Origin: Tenrec ecaudatus
Taxonomy: Eukaryota > Chordata > Mammalia > Afrosoricida > Tenrecidae
Direction of reading: 5' to 3'
Length of the DNA stretch: 64,000 nt
Assembly (NCBI RefSeq): GCF_050624435.1
Contig: NC_134537.1
Span: 14,752,584 to 14,816,583 of the forward strand
Both the position numbers and the translations under genes were made by a program. A model generated the notes under the pieces. It was not told the DNA's origin and made no database searches. It saw nothing but the letters and a program-made list of their open reading frames with translations. Below are positions 1 through 11,195 of the stretch, in pieces. Position 1 is the stretch's first letter. Each line of letters starts with the position of its first letter.

Positions 1-529
1 TTCCCATTAAGATTAGAGAGATGTTTAGATGTGTGAATCCAGGCTAGTGCACAGATTAACGATGTTCCGTCTTCTTTTTTCATATTGCTTCAGATGAAAA
101 TCAATTTGACACCAAAGTTTTGTTTACTATGGTTTTCCCATATGTCTATGTCTAAGATGGGAAATTTTCTAAATCACTTCCTTATGACTTATATGTTTTT
201 AATGGCATAGAATTACTATGTCATTAAATGTTGTCAGAGATCCTCACAAAAACAGACATTTCTATTTCAACATTCATGGTATGCGTGCTTATGCATATGT
301 ATTTTGAAATATGGGAGTAATTTATCCCTTACTGAATATGACATCATTATAGGAAGATACGGAACCAAAATGATTCAGCAAAAGTGGTTCTTCTGTTAGA
401 TGAGTATTTGCTGGTTTTTTTGTATTTCACTTCCAAGGTTGCTTCACATTAAAATATTTTGCCAATTTTGAGGGTTAAATAATTCAATCCTCAAATTTTT
501 TCAGAAATCCTACCTCTTGTCTACTCATC
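1..529. other. anonymous AT-rich DNA
   Basis: I recognise no gene, RNA or repeat family here. Composition is AT-rich with no extended open frame. Confidence 0.5.
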
Positions 530-735
530 ACCAGTGTGTAGTTGTTCGGTGCTCTGGAGTTGATTTCCAACTTCTAAAGATCTCATGTGGAAAAGATGTG
601 ACCTTTACATGATCAGATCACCAGACCACCTGCTCGCTCACCTCCACCCCCTGCACCCCGCTCCGTGGGGTTCAAATCACCCATCTTTCTGACAACCATG
701 AGCTCTTTGCCACTGTGTCACCAGCATGAATAGCT
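530..735 (-). repeat. possible degraded AfroSINE
   Basis: Read on the minus strand, the order of motifs resembles an old AfroSINE: a tRNA-like head near 735 and a tail near 535 resembling the usual 'gatggcacc' ending. A 'gggttcaaatca' box lies near 669, the position expected for the B-box region. Divergence is high, so this is a weak call. Confidence 0.35.
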
Positions 736-847
736 TACATGGCCACACTAGGCTTCCAGGATCATTATATAGATTATAAAGCCAGAGTGTTTCTTAGACT
801 AGGTTCTGCTAATTGTACATATGAGAATCTTTGTTAATAGGCCTTGT

Positions 848-2297
848 AGGGAATGATCAAGGGTAAGATAACAAAGAGTTATAGCTGAAACCCAGGTGGG
901 GATGGAGCATGATCGTGGGACAGGAGGAAAGTCAAGGTAAATAGAGGAAAGAGCTAGGAGGCAAAGGGCATCTGTAGAGGTGTAGACAAAGACATGTACA
1001 TATGCAAATATATATATGAGGATGGGGAAATAGATCTATGTGCATATATTTATAGGCTAATATTAAGATGGTGGAAGGACCTTGGGCCTCTACTCAAACA
1101 CTCCCTCAATGCATGAATACTTTCTTCTATTAAATTGGCATTCTATGATGCTCACCCTCCCGACACAACCGCTGAAGACAAAGCAGGTGAACAATCAAAT
1201 GTGGTGAAGAAAGCTGATGGTGCCCGGCTATCAAAAGAGATAGCATCTGGGGTCTTAAAGGCTTGAAGATAAACAAGTGGCCATCTAGCTTAGAAGCAAC
1301 AAAGCCCACATGGAAGAACACACCAGCCTGTGTGATCACGTGGTTCCAAAGGGATCAGTTATCAGGCATCGAAGAAGAAAAAATCATATCATTGGGTGCA
1401 CACCTCCTTGATATGATCGCTGAGGACAAACAGGTGCATAAGCAAATGTGAAGAAAGCTGATGGTGCCGGTTTACAAAAGAGATAGCATCTGGAGTCTTG
1501 AGGGCTTGAAGGTGAACAAGCGGCCATCTAGCTCAGAAGCAACAAAGCCCACATGGAAGAAGCACAGCAGCCTGTGTGATCACGGGGTGTCAAAGGGATC
1601 AGGTATAAGGCACATCAGAAAAAAAAATTGTACCGTAGTGAATGAAGGGGGGAGTGCAGAGTGGAGACCCAAAACCCATTTGTCAGCCACTGGAGAGCCC
1701 CTCACAGAGGGGTCTAGAGAAGGAGATGAGTCAGTCATGGTGCAATGTAGCACCGATGAAGAATACAGCTTTCCTCCAGATACTAAATGCTTCCTCCCCC
1801 TGCCCCCCCGACCCCAACTATCATGATCTGAATTCTACCTTGCAAGTCTAGATAGAGCAGGGGATGTACACTGGTGCAGATAGGATCTGGAGGCACAGGG
1901 AATCCAGGGCAGATGATACCTTCAGGACCAGGCATGTGAGGAGCAATACTGGGAGGGTAGAGGGTGAGTGGGTTGGAAAGAGGGAACTGATTACAAGGAT
2001 CTACATGTGACCTCCTCCCTGGGGAATAGACAACAGAAAAGTGGGTGAAGGGAGATGTCGGACAGGACAAGATATGACAAAATAATAATTTATAAATTAT
2101 CAAGGGCTCCTGGGAGAGGGGGGAGCAGGGAGGGAGGGGGAAAAAAAGAGGATCTGATGCCAAGGGCTTAAGTGGAGAGCAAATGCTTTGAAAATGATGG
2201 GGGCAAAGAATGTACAGATGTGCTTTACACAATTGATGTATGTATGGATTGGGATAAGAGTTGTATGAGTTCCTAATAAAATGGTTACAAAAAAATT
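848..2297 (+). mobile_element. L1 3' UTR, type A
   Basis: Non-coding 3' part of an afrotherian LINE-1. It holds the landmarks seen in every type-A copy of this window: 'ggggtcttaaaggcttg', 'cccacatggaagaa', 'agcctgtgtgatcac', a 'gtgcaatgtagcaccgatga' block, a polypurine stretch near 2120-2150, and the end 'aataaaatggttac' followed by A residues. No ORF2 is attached, so the copy is 5' truncated. Open frames here, including 179 codons on the minus strand, are chance frames in UTR sequence. The same landmarks recur at 13.2-14.6, 15.9-17.7, 25.2-27.3 and 39.4-40.0 kb. Confidence 0.75.
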
Positions 2298-3007
2298 CAC
2301 ATTTCTGGGAACTTCCAGCCACCTCTTCAGGAAGAATATACCATGTGGATCATAAGAATCTGTGACTTCAATATTTTTCCCAGGAGACTCAAAAACATTT
2401 CTGTTTGAGAAGTTCTGCCTTAGATATTTAGACCTGTGAGAGGGAGAACTCAGGACTGCCTGGTTATTTTAGTTTTGCCCCTTCTTAAATCACTTGATTT
2501 AAAATGTAGGTAATGTTTGTTTGTTTGTTTGTTTATCTGACAGCATTCCACCTTTCATAGTTTCTGACACACACAGGTGTTACAGTATAACAACATATTT
2601 AGAGATTTTTCTTGTCCGTGGGGTCCGGGGATGGAGGGGATAAATGAAGAGAACAAGTTTGAAATTTGGAGTCATGTGTCATTTTGTTAAAATACAGGTC
2701 ATCACAACTTAAACAGGGTTTTGTTCTGAGAATTTCATTTTAAAGACAGTTATGACATATGTAGAATACTTCAATTTTTATTTTTTAGTTTTCATTATTA
2801 TTGCCATAGTGATGTTTTAAACTGTAAATCAGCACTGAGTAAGCATGAATTGAATGCACATCTGAAAATAATAACATAAGCAAATTACAATCTTCAACAT
2901 GGTATGTACTGTGCATTATTAACAGAGATGTACCAAAAATAACAATACTTTTTGAAAAATCCTGAACTGCTTATATATACCACTGTAGACTTAATTGTCT
3001 ACATTTA
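2298..3007. other. anonymous AT-rich DNA
   Basis: I see no gene or known repeat except a short (TTTG)5 run at 2515-2534. Confidence 0.5.
2515..2534. repeat. (TTTG)n microsatellite
   Basis: Five perfect TTTG/TTGT units. Confidence 0.9.
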
Positions 3008-3994
3008 CCGTATATACTCAAATATATGCCAGAATGACTATAGGCTGAGGTACCTAATTATTACCTGAGAAGCCAGAAAAACTGATTGACTCAAGCATAA
3101 GTGTAGGGTGAAAAATGCAGAAGCTATTGGTGAGCTTCAATAATCCAAACAAATGAAAATAAAATTACTAAAGTTTGAGACATCAGTTGGGTAATGTATT
3201 CAAATATTTATTTTATATAAAAACATAAATAAAAGGACAAGTCATTTAACATTAGTAAACCAGCACAGTAAGTGGAACATAGGTTCAACAAAAACAATAA
3301 GTTATCAACAATGACACCTTAAGAGTACTATTCCCTGAGCTCAATCAGCAGCCAAGCTACGATATAAAGACTTAAAATCCTTCAAAACTGGATTCCTCAT
3401 CATCATCCGTATCCCAATGCAGAGCTTCAGCTGGTGTGAGGTCATCATAGACGCTGTCCCCACTGAGATGGCCGTCATCACCGTCACTGCTGTCATTTCA
3501 TACAAAGCACAGTCTTCACTGCCATCCATAGCATTACTAATACTACATTTCTGGAAGGCACGTCGCAACATGTCTTCTGGAATGTCTTCCCATGCATCTC
3601 GAACCCACTTTGCTATTACCTCTATGTCAGGCTTCATGAGATTTCCTCCTTTTGTTAGTCGGGCTTTACCAGATGACATCCATTCATGTCACATCCTTCG
3701 CACACAGTCTTTAAAAGGCTTATTCAAAGATACACGTCATAGGACGGCTCTGATTGGTTAGATGTGAGTAAACAAACATTCAAAGTCCTGCAGTGTCCGT
3801 GGGGCTTTGAATGAACAGCGGAGAAATGACAATCACCCGTGAGATAATGGGCACTCGTCCCGTTACCTGGGGGGGAGGGGGCAGCGAGATGTTACACCTC
3901 AATGGGTTACCTACTGACCTGAGTATAAGCCAAACCCCAGCTTTCAGCACATTTCTTGTGCTGAAAAACTCGGCTTATACATGAGTATATGCGG
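3008..3994 (-). mobile_element. pogo/Tigger-like DNA transposon, internally deleted
   Basis: A 987-bp element with inverted ends: the left begins 'ccgtatatactca', the right end read backwards begins 'ccgcatatactca'. Both are flanked by TA (3006-3007 and 3995-3996), the target-site rule of the Tc1/mariner-pogo superfamily. The minus strand holds the C-terminal part of a pogo-type transposase (separate entry). The DNA-binding N-terminus and most of the DDE catalytic core are missing, so the copy is non-autonomous. The transcript-side end (3700-3994) looks like a promoter/5' UTR joined directly to the C-terminal coding part. Confidence 0.8.
3341..3679 (-). pseudogene. pogo/Tigger transposase C-terminal remnant
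   Basis: An uninterrupted frame of 112 codons with its own ATG. Residues about 20-56 carry the tail typical of pogo/Tigger (DDE_1) transposases: 'WVRDAWEDIPEDMLRRAF' followed by 'CSISNAMDGSED'. Full transposases of this group have about 450-600 residues, so only the C-terminal fifth or so remains. No catalytic D/D/E residue is included and it cannot transpose anything. The frame has stayed open, which may reflect youth, chance or use as a short exon. I see no splice evidence for the last. Confidence 0.7.
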
Positions 3995-4094
3995 TAGGTC
4001 AAATATATATTCTCCTACAAGAGGCAGCTAGGCTTCTGAAATGACCTTGGGATGCCCGCCCCTGATGTAAATGGTTCACTCTCCCTGCTGCAGT

Positions 4095-4207
4095 GTGGTT
4101 CTTGCTGTAGCTGTTAGCTGGTGTTGAGTCCGTCTGGACAGCAGTGATCTTATAGAAAGCATTGCCTGGTACAGTGCCCACCTCACAATCATCGCCATGT
4201 TCCCGCC
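4095..4207 (-). mobile_element. BovB/RTE LINE 3' end fragment
   Basis: On the minus strand this reads as the last coding part and tail of BovB: a version of 'atggcgatgattgtgagg' followed by a segment matching 'agcattgcctggtacagtg' and the 'ctaacagctac' tail. The same series is clearer at 30.2-30.37 and 62.0-62.1 kb. Confidence 0.55.
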
Positions 4208-4215
4208 AGTGTGTC

Positions 4216-4534
4216 AGTGAGGGTCTTTGAATTTTGTACTTTAAAGGATGAATTAACTTAAAAAATAAAGATTATCCTTTGTGAGTCTAATCTAATAATG
4301 TGAACCTTTTCAGAGAACTAGACACTTTTTAAAGTACACAATTCAAATTGTAAAAGGTATTTGACACAAGACTGATTCATCATTGCTGATTGTGAAAATG
4401 AAGGGCGCGTAAGCAAAGTGAAGTGTAATTATTTATTTAACATATTTCTTATAGCCATAATCTTTGCACCTACCAAGATTCTTCCTGATGGGTCTGGATA
4501 AAAGAGTGTAGGGGAGCATAAGAAGCAAACGGAA
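4216..4534. other. anonymous AT-rich DNA
   Basis: No gene or repeat recognised. Confidence 0.5.
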
Positions 4535-4740
4535 GAGCGAATTCACTGTCATTAAGTCCATGTCATAGTGACTCTCTAGGACAGAGTGGAACTGCCCCTG
4601 TGGGTTTCTGAGACTATAAATCTTTAAGGAAGTAGAAAGTCTCATATTTCTCCAATGGAGTGGCTGGTGGCTTCTCACTGCTAATCATGCATTGAGCATC
4701 CCAGTGCATAACTCTCTACAGCACCAAGGCTCTTTGGGGA
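4535..4740 (-). repeat. AfroSINE
   Basis: Minus-strand copy of the tRNA-derived afrotherian SINE. Landmarks in plus-strand order are 'cactgtcattaagtcc', 'gacagagtggaactgcccc', 'gtgggtttctgagactat', 'ggagtggctggtggcttct' and a degraded tRNA-like head. Confidence 0.75.
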
Positions 4741-5089
4741 AAGATACTGAGAGGATTATATAATTCAGTTGTAAGTCATTGTAAAAATTTGGAAATCTAA
4801 AGAGGGAACTGGTCAGTTTTTGTAATCCTTCATTTAAAATGTGTCATCTCAAAAGCAGAAAGGGGCAGGCGGTGGGGGGGGGGGATGTTAATCTTACTGT
4901 CATCAAGAGAACAGAGCCAGAAGTGGAGCAAGTCATTTGGACCTCAGTATCCCTGCACATTGAAACACTTGGTCAAGGGACAGACAGCTGTGACACCAGA
5001 GAAGTAGCAGGGGAATGGCATAGGTGCAAGAGCTGTGAAACCAAGAGTCAGCGCACAAGACAGACAAGTGAACTTCCCAGACCACACAG
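4741..5089. other. anonymous DNA with a G run
   Basis: No gene recognised. A G-rich run lies at about 4873-4884. Confidence 0.5.
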
Positions 5090-5570
5090 TGAGCAAAACT
5101 ATGCCTTTAGCATGAGGCTTGCTTGCAGAGTAGGGCGTCTCCAGGCACTTTATTGGGGGGCTAGATGTGCTGTTCCTTGCAGCTAGAGCTGAACCCCTTT
5201 GGGCTATGGCTTATAAAGGAGCAGCATGCTTTGGAGGCATTTATTGGCAGCATTTAATAACATTGTCAGAGCAGGGCAGAGCCAAAGTATTCATGTAGAT
5301 GAGAGGTCATGTACCAGATAGAAGTATGCCTGTGGGCACAGCTGAGAAGGGGCCATCCTGAACAAAAACTGTATCCTGAATATTACAATCCCTAACTGTA
5401 ACCTGTTAACTTCCTTAATAAAGCTCATCACCATGAGTATATTCTCTGAGATCTACGTGGCCATTGCAATGAATTTTCTAACCCAACAGCGTGCCTTGGG
5501 ACGGATGATTAGTGTCAGGATTGATAAGGAGGTTGGGGGCTTGGGGCATGCCTGATTTTAGCCTCACAGG
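5090..5570 (-). repeat. unclassified LTR-like repeat, copy 1
   Basis: The reverse complement of this stretch matches 12170-12640 in the same order. Shared blocks include 'gcatttattggcagcat' (here about 5239), 'cctttgggctatggctta' (about 5198) and 'gtgtcaggattgataagg' (about 5512). Length and lack of coding fit a solo LTR, but I cannot name the family. Relative orientation to the 12.2-kb copy is opposite. Confidence 0.5.
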
Positions 5571-5699
5571 AATGTGCTTGGGCAAATGATGCCGATTGTG
5601 ACTCTCTTTCTCTTCTCTTATGAAGCTAGAGGAGAGCAGACGTTATTTCCACACTTAAAATTTTTTTAATATAAATAATGTAAGCAGGCTCCAAGACCT

Positions 5700-6010
5700 G
5701 ACATTGGAACCCATTATATAACCAGCTAATTAACAGGAACCTCTTTCTTATACCTCAAGACATGGAATCCAACCAACCATTTGAATAAATTTTGGAAGCA
5801 GATTCTTCCCCAAACCCTCCCAATTAGAATGGAGCTGGCCAACACCTTGATGCCAACCTGAAAAACCTCAGAACAGAGTCCTTCCATGCCTGTACTTCTG
5901 AGCTACCGAATTGTGAGCTAATACAGGCCACTAGAATTGTGTGCTCTGTTACAGAACCAATGAATAAATACCTATTTTCTTGCACAAAAGTGACTTTTGT
6001 CTTTGCTAAT
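5700..6010 (+). repeat. MLT1-like (MaLR) LTR fragment
   Basis: The 3' part of an old mammalian MaLR LTR: 'gatgccaacctg', 'cttctgagctacc', 'gaattgtgagctaatac' and 'ctctgttacag' follow the usual MLT1 order (leaf-over of 'tctagcctccagaactgtgag...aataaa...'). The copy is heavily diverged. Confidence 0.5.
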
Positions 6011-6338
6011 AGAGGCTCTACAAAAACAGCCATGGTGCATTGCTTGATCTCCCTGCTTCATGTATGTGAATGAGTTTAGAAGCATGGGGCAGTAAATTAT
6101 TTAATGTGGTTCTTCTCGTCAAAGTCTCCTACGTCCACCAAGTGAGTGTTTCCTGAAAGGATTCAGTAAGAAGATGGGGGCAGACACTGAAAGTACCATT
6201 CTGCTGTGTATAAAATGAGCCCTCTGAGGAACAGGACAACAAATCTCATTACCAGCAATAACCAGAGCGGAGAGTGTTTGTTAGACCCTGGACACCTGTA
6301 CAGGGAACCTCCTGGATCCTCAAGACAGCTCTACCATC

Positions 6339-6364
6339 AGAGCAGCAGCAGCAGCAGCAGCAGC
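6339..6364. repeat. (AGC)n microsatellite
   Basis: About eight AGC units. They create a serine run in a chance frame; no gene is implied. Confidence 0.9.
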
Positions 6365-6429
6365 CAGAGCATGGAACCGCCTGGTGGACTTCACAACCCA
6401 CAGAACAAGTAATGATCAGTGATTTGGGG

Positions 6430-6640
6430 CAGTAGGTTGGCTTGCGGAATGAGGCACTTCTTTGTACTTAAATTGGGGGAAGTTGGGTCTGCTGACCTCC
6501 TGAAGTGGATCTGAGTGCCTCCGAGCTGAGGCTTACTGGAGGGGGTGCCTCTGGGCACTTAAATCAGGAGAGTGGTATGCTCTTTGGGCCTTTATTAGCA
6601 GACCTGACACCTTTGTAACATATCCTGATAAGCAACTCAA
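6430..6640 (-). repeat. possible fragment of the 5.1-kb LTR-like repeat
   Basis: Partial resemblance to 5100-5260 and to the inverse of 12.55-12.64 kb ('ttaaattggggga...gtctgctgacc', 'gagctgagg'). Too diverged for a firm call. Confidence 0.3.
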
Positions 6641-6745
6641 TCTCAAGCATTTTTCACTGGAATTACAACTTGACAATAAGCTTTTTAATCATGAATATTT
6701 TTTGTAAATTCTGGTAGCCATCACAATGGATATTAGAATCTAGAG

Positions 6746-6937
6746 CTGAGGTTCTCAACCTGTGGGGCACAACCCCTTTGGGGGTCGAACGACCCTTCCA
6801 CAGGAGCCACCCAATTAATAATAGTAGCAAAATTACAGTGATGAAGTAGCAAAGAAAATAATATTATGGTTGGGTGTCACCACAACTTGAGGGACTGTAT
6901 TAAAGTGTCATGGCACTAGGAAGGTTTAGAACCACTG
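6746..6937 (-). mobile_element. SPIN-like hAT MITE, copy 1
   Basis: A 192-bp non-autonomous element. Termini are 'ctgaggttctcaacc' on the left and 'gtttagaaccactg' on the right, an imperfect terminal inverted repeat. The interior carries 'acccctttgggggtcgaacg' and 'acccttccacagg', a signature I associate with the SPIN hAT family. The 8-bp flanks are 'atctagag' and 'atctagaa' (7 of 8 identical), the hAT target duplication. No coding capacity. It would have needed a transposase from an autonomous SPIN element. Confidence 0.85.
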
Positions 6938-7806
6938 ATCTAGAAAGACGAAGTAGATATTATTAATTCAGATAACATATATTGTCAGATTTTTTTTTAA
7001 AAGAAAGAACTCTGGTTTTTAATAGTTTTGATAATTAAAAAAGTTCAAATCAGCATAGCAATCATTTCAAAAAAAAGTAATTGTCCATAATTAAACGGTC
7101 CACAGCCTAGTCTTGGGGCTCAGAAGGCAGTGAGGTGAGTTGGGAGCAGTTCTGTGGAGTCCCAGTTGAGTTCTCATTGACCTTGGTTTGCTTTGTCATT
7201 TGGTCCATCTAAGTTTATTTTGCTTCTTGGCTCGATCAGGCTCCAGGACGATGTGGGTGGATCTTCAAGGGGAAGAAGGCAACTTGAAAGGGTCCCTCCT
7301 TGCTGCCCTTTCCCCACTCATCCGATTCCACAAAGTCTCAGTGTTTTTTAATCAGAATAGAGACCTAATATTTTAAGAGGTTGTGGCCGAGTCCCCTCTG
7401 AGAGTGGATCAGCAGCATGGAGCCAAAATAGCTTGCAAACATATTCATGAAACTGCCGCTGGGGACAGTGATCAGGGTCAGCTCAGCAGGAAGCCAGAGA
7501 AGCCCATCTCATCATGGTCTCCTTATACTGTTTCTCCTGGGTCACTTTGATGGGAGGCAGTTTTGTCACAGCAGACACCAGGAAATTCATGAGAATATCC
7601 TCACAATTGGCCCACCATGTTCTTTGTGATAGCTGGCAGGAAATGAGTGTACAGGCTGTGATAATATTTGAGGTAAATAACATCTCCTGTCAACACCATT
7701 GATTAGTCCTTTGTCCATTTGGATGTTTATCTTCACCATTCTTTAGAGTTATCCCAGAAATGGCTTCGAGTCAGGTACCCCATTATTTCTCAGGGAAGCT
7801 CTGCCA
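6938..7806. other. anonymous DNA
   Basis: No gene or repeat family recognised. Two short chance frames overlap at 7447-7702. Confidence 0.5.
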
Positions 7807-8314
7807 CACTGTTCATTTGGGTTGATTAGAGAAACAAATGCATAGAGATACTCATATGTGTATAAGAAAGTGATTTATATATAAGAGCAATTGAATATTG
7901 AGAAAACATCCCAGCTCAGTCCAGATCAAGTCCATAAGTCTGGCATTAGCCCATATGTCCAGTACCAATCTATAAAATCCTTTTCAGACTCACGAAACAC
8001 ATATAATGATACTGAATGCAGGAAAATTACAGGCCAGTGATGGGAAGTCTTGTGGATCCAGTGGCATTGTAAGCATCTCAGCACTGGAAGGGGTCTCCAC
8101 ATGGCTCCTCCAGCTCAGGGTACTAGCATAGTTCCATGTGCCTTGTCAGCTGGAATGTCTCCTAGGGAGTCTATCTGCATCCTGCCTCCAGTGAGATATT
8201 TATCTCCTTAATACCTCCAAATGAGGTCATCAAGCTGCGACCTGATTGACAGGCTAAACTCCACCTCTTCACTCTTAAGTCTCTCTCAAATTGACAACAG
8301 GTTATGCAACACAC
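7807..8314 (-). repeat. ERVL/MLT2-like solo LTR
   Basis: Antisense copy of the LTR-like family that recurs through this window. Shared blocks are 'tagagaaacaaatg', 'gagaaaacatcccagc', 'cttgtggatccagtggc', 'ggggtctccacatggctcc' and the near-terminal 'attgacaacaggttatg'. The family has TG...CA ends. The MLT2/ERVL assignment rests on remembered similarity of 'ttatgtcaacttg' and the 'gagaaaca' end. Confidence 0.6.
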
Positions 8315-8839
8315 TGTGAAGGCAAAATCCACCTCTGTGCTGGGAGCACAGTGTCCTCATCAAGATGCAGAAGGCCTCCATGACAATGTTGTACGACAGG
8401 ACTCAGCTGCTCATAAGCTTGCCTTCTCCATCAGTGACGATGACAGTCACAGCTATGACAAGCCACTGGTGTTTGGCAGGTAGGGGCTTGTCACAATTTC
8501 ATAGAATTAGGGTCATGAACCAAAAATTTTTATGCAACAAAGTTGGTTATATAGCGTCACCAAGATCTGTGTCCTGGGATTGCATCATGTCCCTAAAAGT
8601 ATGTGTTAACTTGGGTAGGCCATGATTCCCAGTATTGAGTTGCTATCTTCCATTTTATTTGTCCTTACATGATCTGATATATCTATCATCTATGTTGATG
8701 TGTTATAAATTCTACATTAATGAGGCAGGATTAGTGTTTGGAATTCTATTAAGTCATATAGTCTTCCCACCTTTACTCAACCCTCACACTAGTTAAATCC
8801 TATCTTTACTTAAATTGTACCCTTCCTCACACCACACTC
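8315..8839. other. anonymous DNA
   Basis: No gene or repeat recognised. Confidence 0.5.
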
Positions 8840-8929
8840 TTGTTGCAGCCATCCCTATTATCTTACAAGCTGTAAAATGAACGGGAAATGTGTTGAGGTG
8901 AAAAGGAGCTCTCTACAACCAAAAAGGAA

Positions 8930-9205
8930 CATCCGAAACAGAACCTGCCCTTTGGACCGGGGGTCCCTGTACTAAGAACCTCCAAGACCCTGGGACAGAT
9001 TGGTGCCAAGACACATGAAAATCTCCAAGAAATATCAGGCCCACAGATGTTGGGGAAAAAGACAAGAAGTAACATAGAAAGCTTTCCTGTAGAGACGACT
9101 CCCTGAATTGGGACGTGTAGCTTTCTAAATTTTGAGAGAATAAATTTCTATTTAACAAAATCTTCTGCTTGTGGTATTTGTTACAGCAACACTAGAAAGG
9201 CAAGA
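8930..9205 (+). repeat. MaLR/MLT1-like LTR 3' part
   Basis: The order 'gggacagattggtgccaag', 'gtagctttctaaattttgag', 'agaataaatttc' and 'ttgtggtatttgttacagca' is that of the polyadenylation end of MLT1-type LTRs. The AATAAA lies at about 9140. Confidence 0.6.
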
Positions 9206-9225
9206 CAATTTTTAAAAATACTTTT

Positions 9226-9763
9226 TGTGTTAGCTTGGGTAAACTAGAGAACAGAATTCACAGACACTCATATGTCTATAAGAAAGAGCTTTATATAAAA
9301 GAGCAATTGTACATTGAGAAAACATCCCAGCCCAGTTCAGATCAGGCCCATAAGTTCAATTTTAGCCCATGTGTCTTACCCCAATTTATAAAGTCCTCTT
9401 CAGATTCACACAGCACATGCAATGACACTCAATGCAGGAAGATCACAGACCAGTGGGTGGGAAGTCTTGTGGATCCAGTGGCGGTGGAAACATTTCAGCG
9501 CTGGTGTGGGTCTCCTCCACATGGCTCCTCCAGCTCCAGGGCTCTGGCTGCCACCAGCTTAGCTCCATGTGCCTTGTCAGCAGGAATGACTCACAGAGAG
9601 ATGAAGCAGAGAGACTGTGTCGATCTTCCAGAGAGGAAAACCAGAGTTTCCAGCATCCTTAATAGAAGGCCATGCCCACACAGAGGCGTCATTGATTATG
9701 ACCTGATTGCCAGGCTAGCCTCCACCCCTTCTCAAGTTGACAGGAGATGATGTAACTGCCACA
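9226..9763 (-). repeat. ERVL/MLT2-like solo LTR
   Basis: Antisense copy beginning 'tgtgttag' and ending 'gtaactgccaca'. It shares long blocks with 7807-8314 and with the inverse of 19015-19564: 'tctataagaaagagc', 'cattgagaaaacatccc', 'aatgacactcaatgcagg' and 'ccacacagaggcgtca'. It directly follows the MaLR LTR end at 9205. No clear target duplication ('ctttt' against 'gcttg'). Confidence 0.7.
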
Positions 9764-10864
9764 GCTTGGTGAAAGACAAAAACCAGTAAGAAGCAATTGG
9801 TCGGAAGAGCAGAGCCGGTATCAGAAGTCATGTTAAAAAACGTTCCCCAAGCCTGTTTGTTGTAATCAAGTTACAAGTTGCCTAATTGTGTGATCACTAT
9901 TACCACAGTTGCATAGAACTTAACTGGGCGATGGTGCAGGATTGTGAGCTACATCTGCCAACAGAAAGCCTCTTTCTCAGAACAGCCCCTCTTTCCTTCC
10001 CCTAAAGACTCTCGTGACTCCTCCTATTCAGCCCAAATAAAAATCCATCTATTTCTCTCTTCATCTGTCCATGAGCAGCATCAGTGTTCCTTTTCTTCCC
10101 TGTGGTCACAGAAGCATTTCATTGACTATTTCTATAAATAGTTTCACATGCTCATGCCCCCTTTAATGACTTTGCGATTCTAATAAAGTGATTAGAACTC
10201 CTTATTCCTGCTGCGGCCTCCACAAAAAACGATGTGAAAATACCCCTCCTGCTGTGGTTACCCCGCCAGCAAAATTCAAATGACCCACCAAGTACATCTG
10301 ACTTCCTTTGCCCTTGGTGCTTGTTCTACAACTTATGGGATCTTTAATTTTCCCCTCGAGGCGCTAACTTCCTTTTTAATTATTTATTTATGGAGACGGT
10401 GCCACTGGGGGAAAAAAGATATCAGGCTGATTGGTCTTCGACTTTTCCTCTGTCGAAGCTCTGAGAAGTTACCTACTCTGAAATCTCACAGCTTCTTAAT
10501 TAATATGCGTCCTCAAACCATACGTGTCCTCATCTTATGTTGCCTCAGATATTCATTAAATGTGTGATTGTGGATCCCAATACCCTGCTCGACAAGGGTA
10601 CACTTGCCATCTCACTGAGGAAAAATGTGGAAGTGACTCTCTGAAACACAGAGTCAATAAAATGTTGTGGAGTAGTTTTTGCTCAACCCAGGAGGTAATT
10701 TACAGTGGCAGTACATTTAACTCCAACTGCTGTTTTATAAATCTTCAAGATTTATGAACAGCAAAACTGAGTTTTGAGGCGGATTTTCTTCCTTTGGACT
10801 CTGACTTAGGTGGTTCACACTGGCAAAATGAAATATTGGCCATTTGCTGGTTTTTGCCTGTCTA
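9764..10864. other. anonymous DNA
   Basis: About 1.1 kb without a recognised repeat. Frames at 9944-10141 and 10280-10567 are short and show no family I know. Confidence 0.5.
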
Positions 10865-11165
10865 GAATCTTTTTTCTAACATGAAGTATACTGATGAAGA
10901 ATATTGAATATGCCATGAACAACCAAGAGAATGAAGAAATCAGTCTTAGAAGAAATACAACCAGAATACTCATTTTAGCCACATAGCAAGGCTTCAGATG
11001 ACATCTCAGACGGACATGCCATCAGGAGAGATTGATTGTTGGAAAAGGACATCATATCTGATAAAGTCAAGTCATCAAAAAGCAAGAAAACTATTCCACA
11101 AGATGCATTGACACTATTGTCAATCCAGCAGATGAAAATATGCTAATATTTATGAAGATGTCACC
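10865..11165 (+). mobile_element. BovB/RTE LINE 3' fragment
   Basis: Diverged copy of the C-terminal BovB region: 'actgatgaagaatattgaat', 'atgccatgaac', 'cttagaagaaatacaaccag', 'gttggaaaaggacatcat' and 'gcattgacacta' appear in the expected order. The final tail is lost. Confidence 0.65.
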
Positions 11166-11195
11166 AGACCAGGCAGAGTTTTCTTTTCTTCTGCT

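Noticed and set aside
1783..2322. 179-codon minus frame
   Set aside because: It is antisense to an L1 3' UTR, starts beyond the L1 end, is low in complexity (Pro/Ser/Leu from polypurine complement) and has no known domain.
6206..6412. Frame with a serine run, possible coding exon
   Set aside because: The serine run is the AGC microsatellite; no recognisable protein or splice context.
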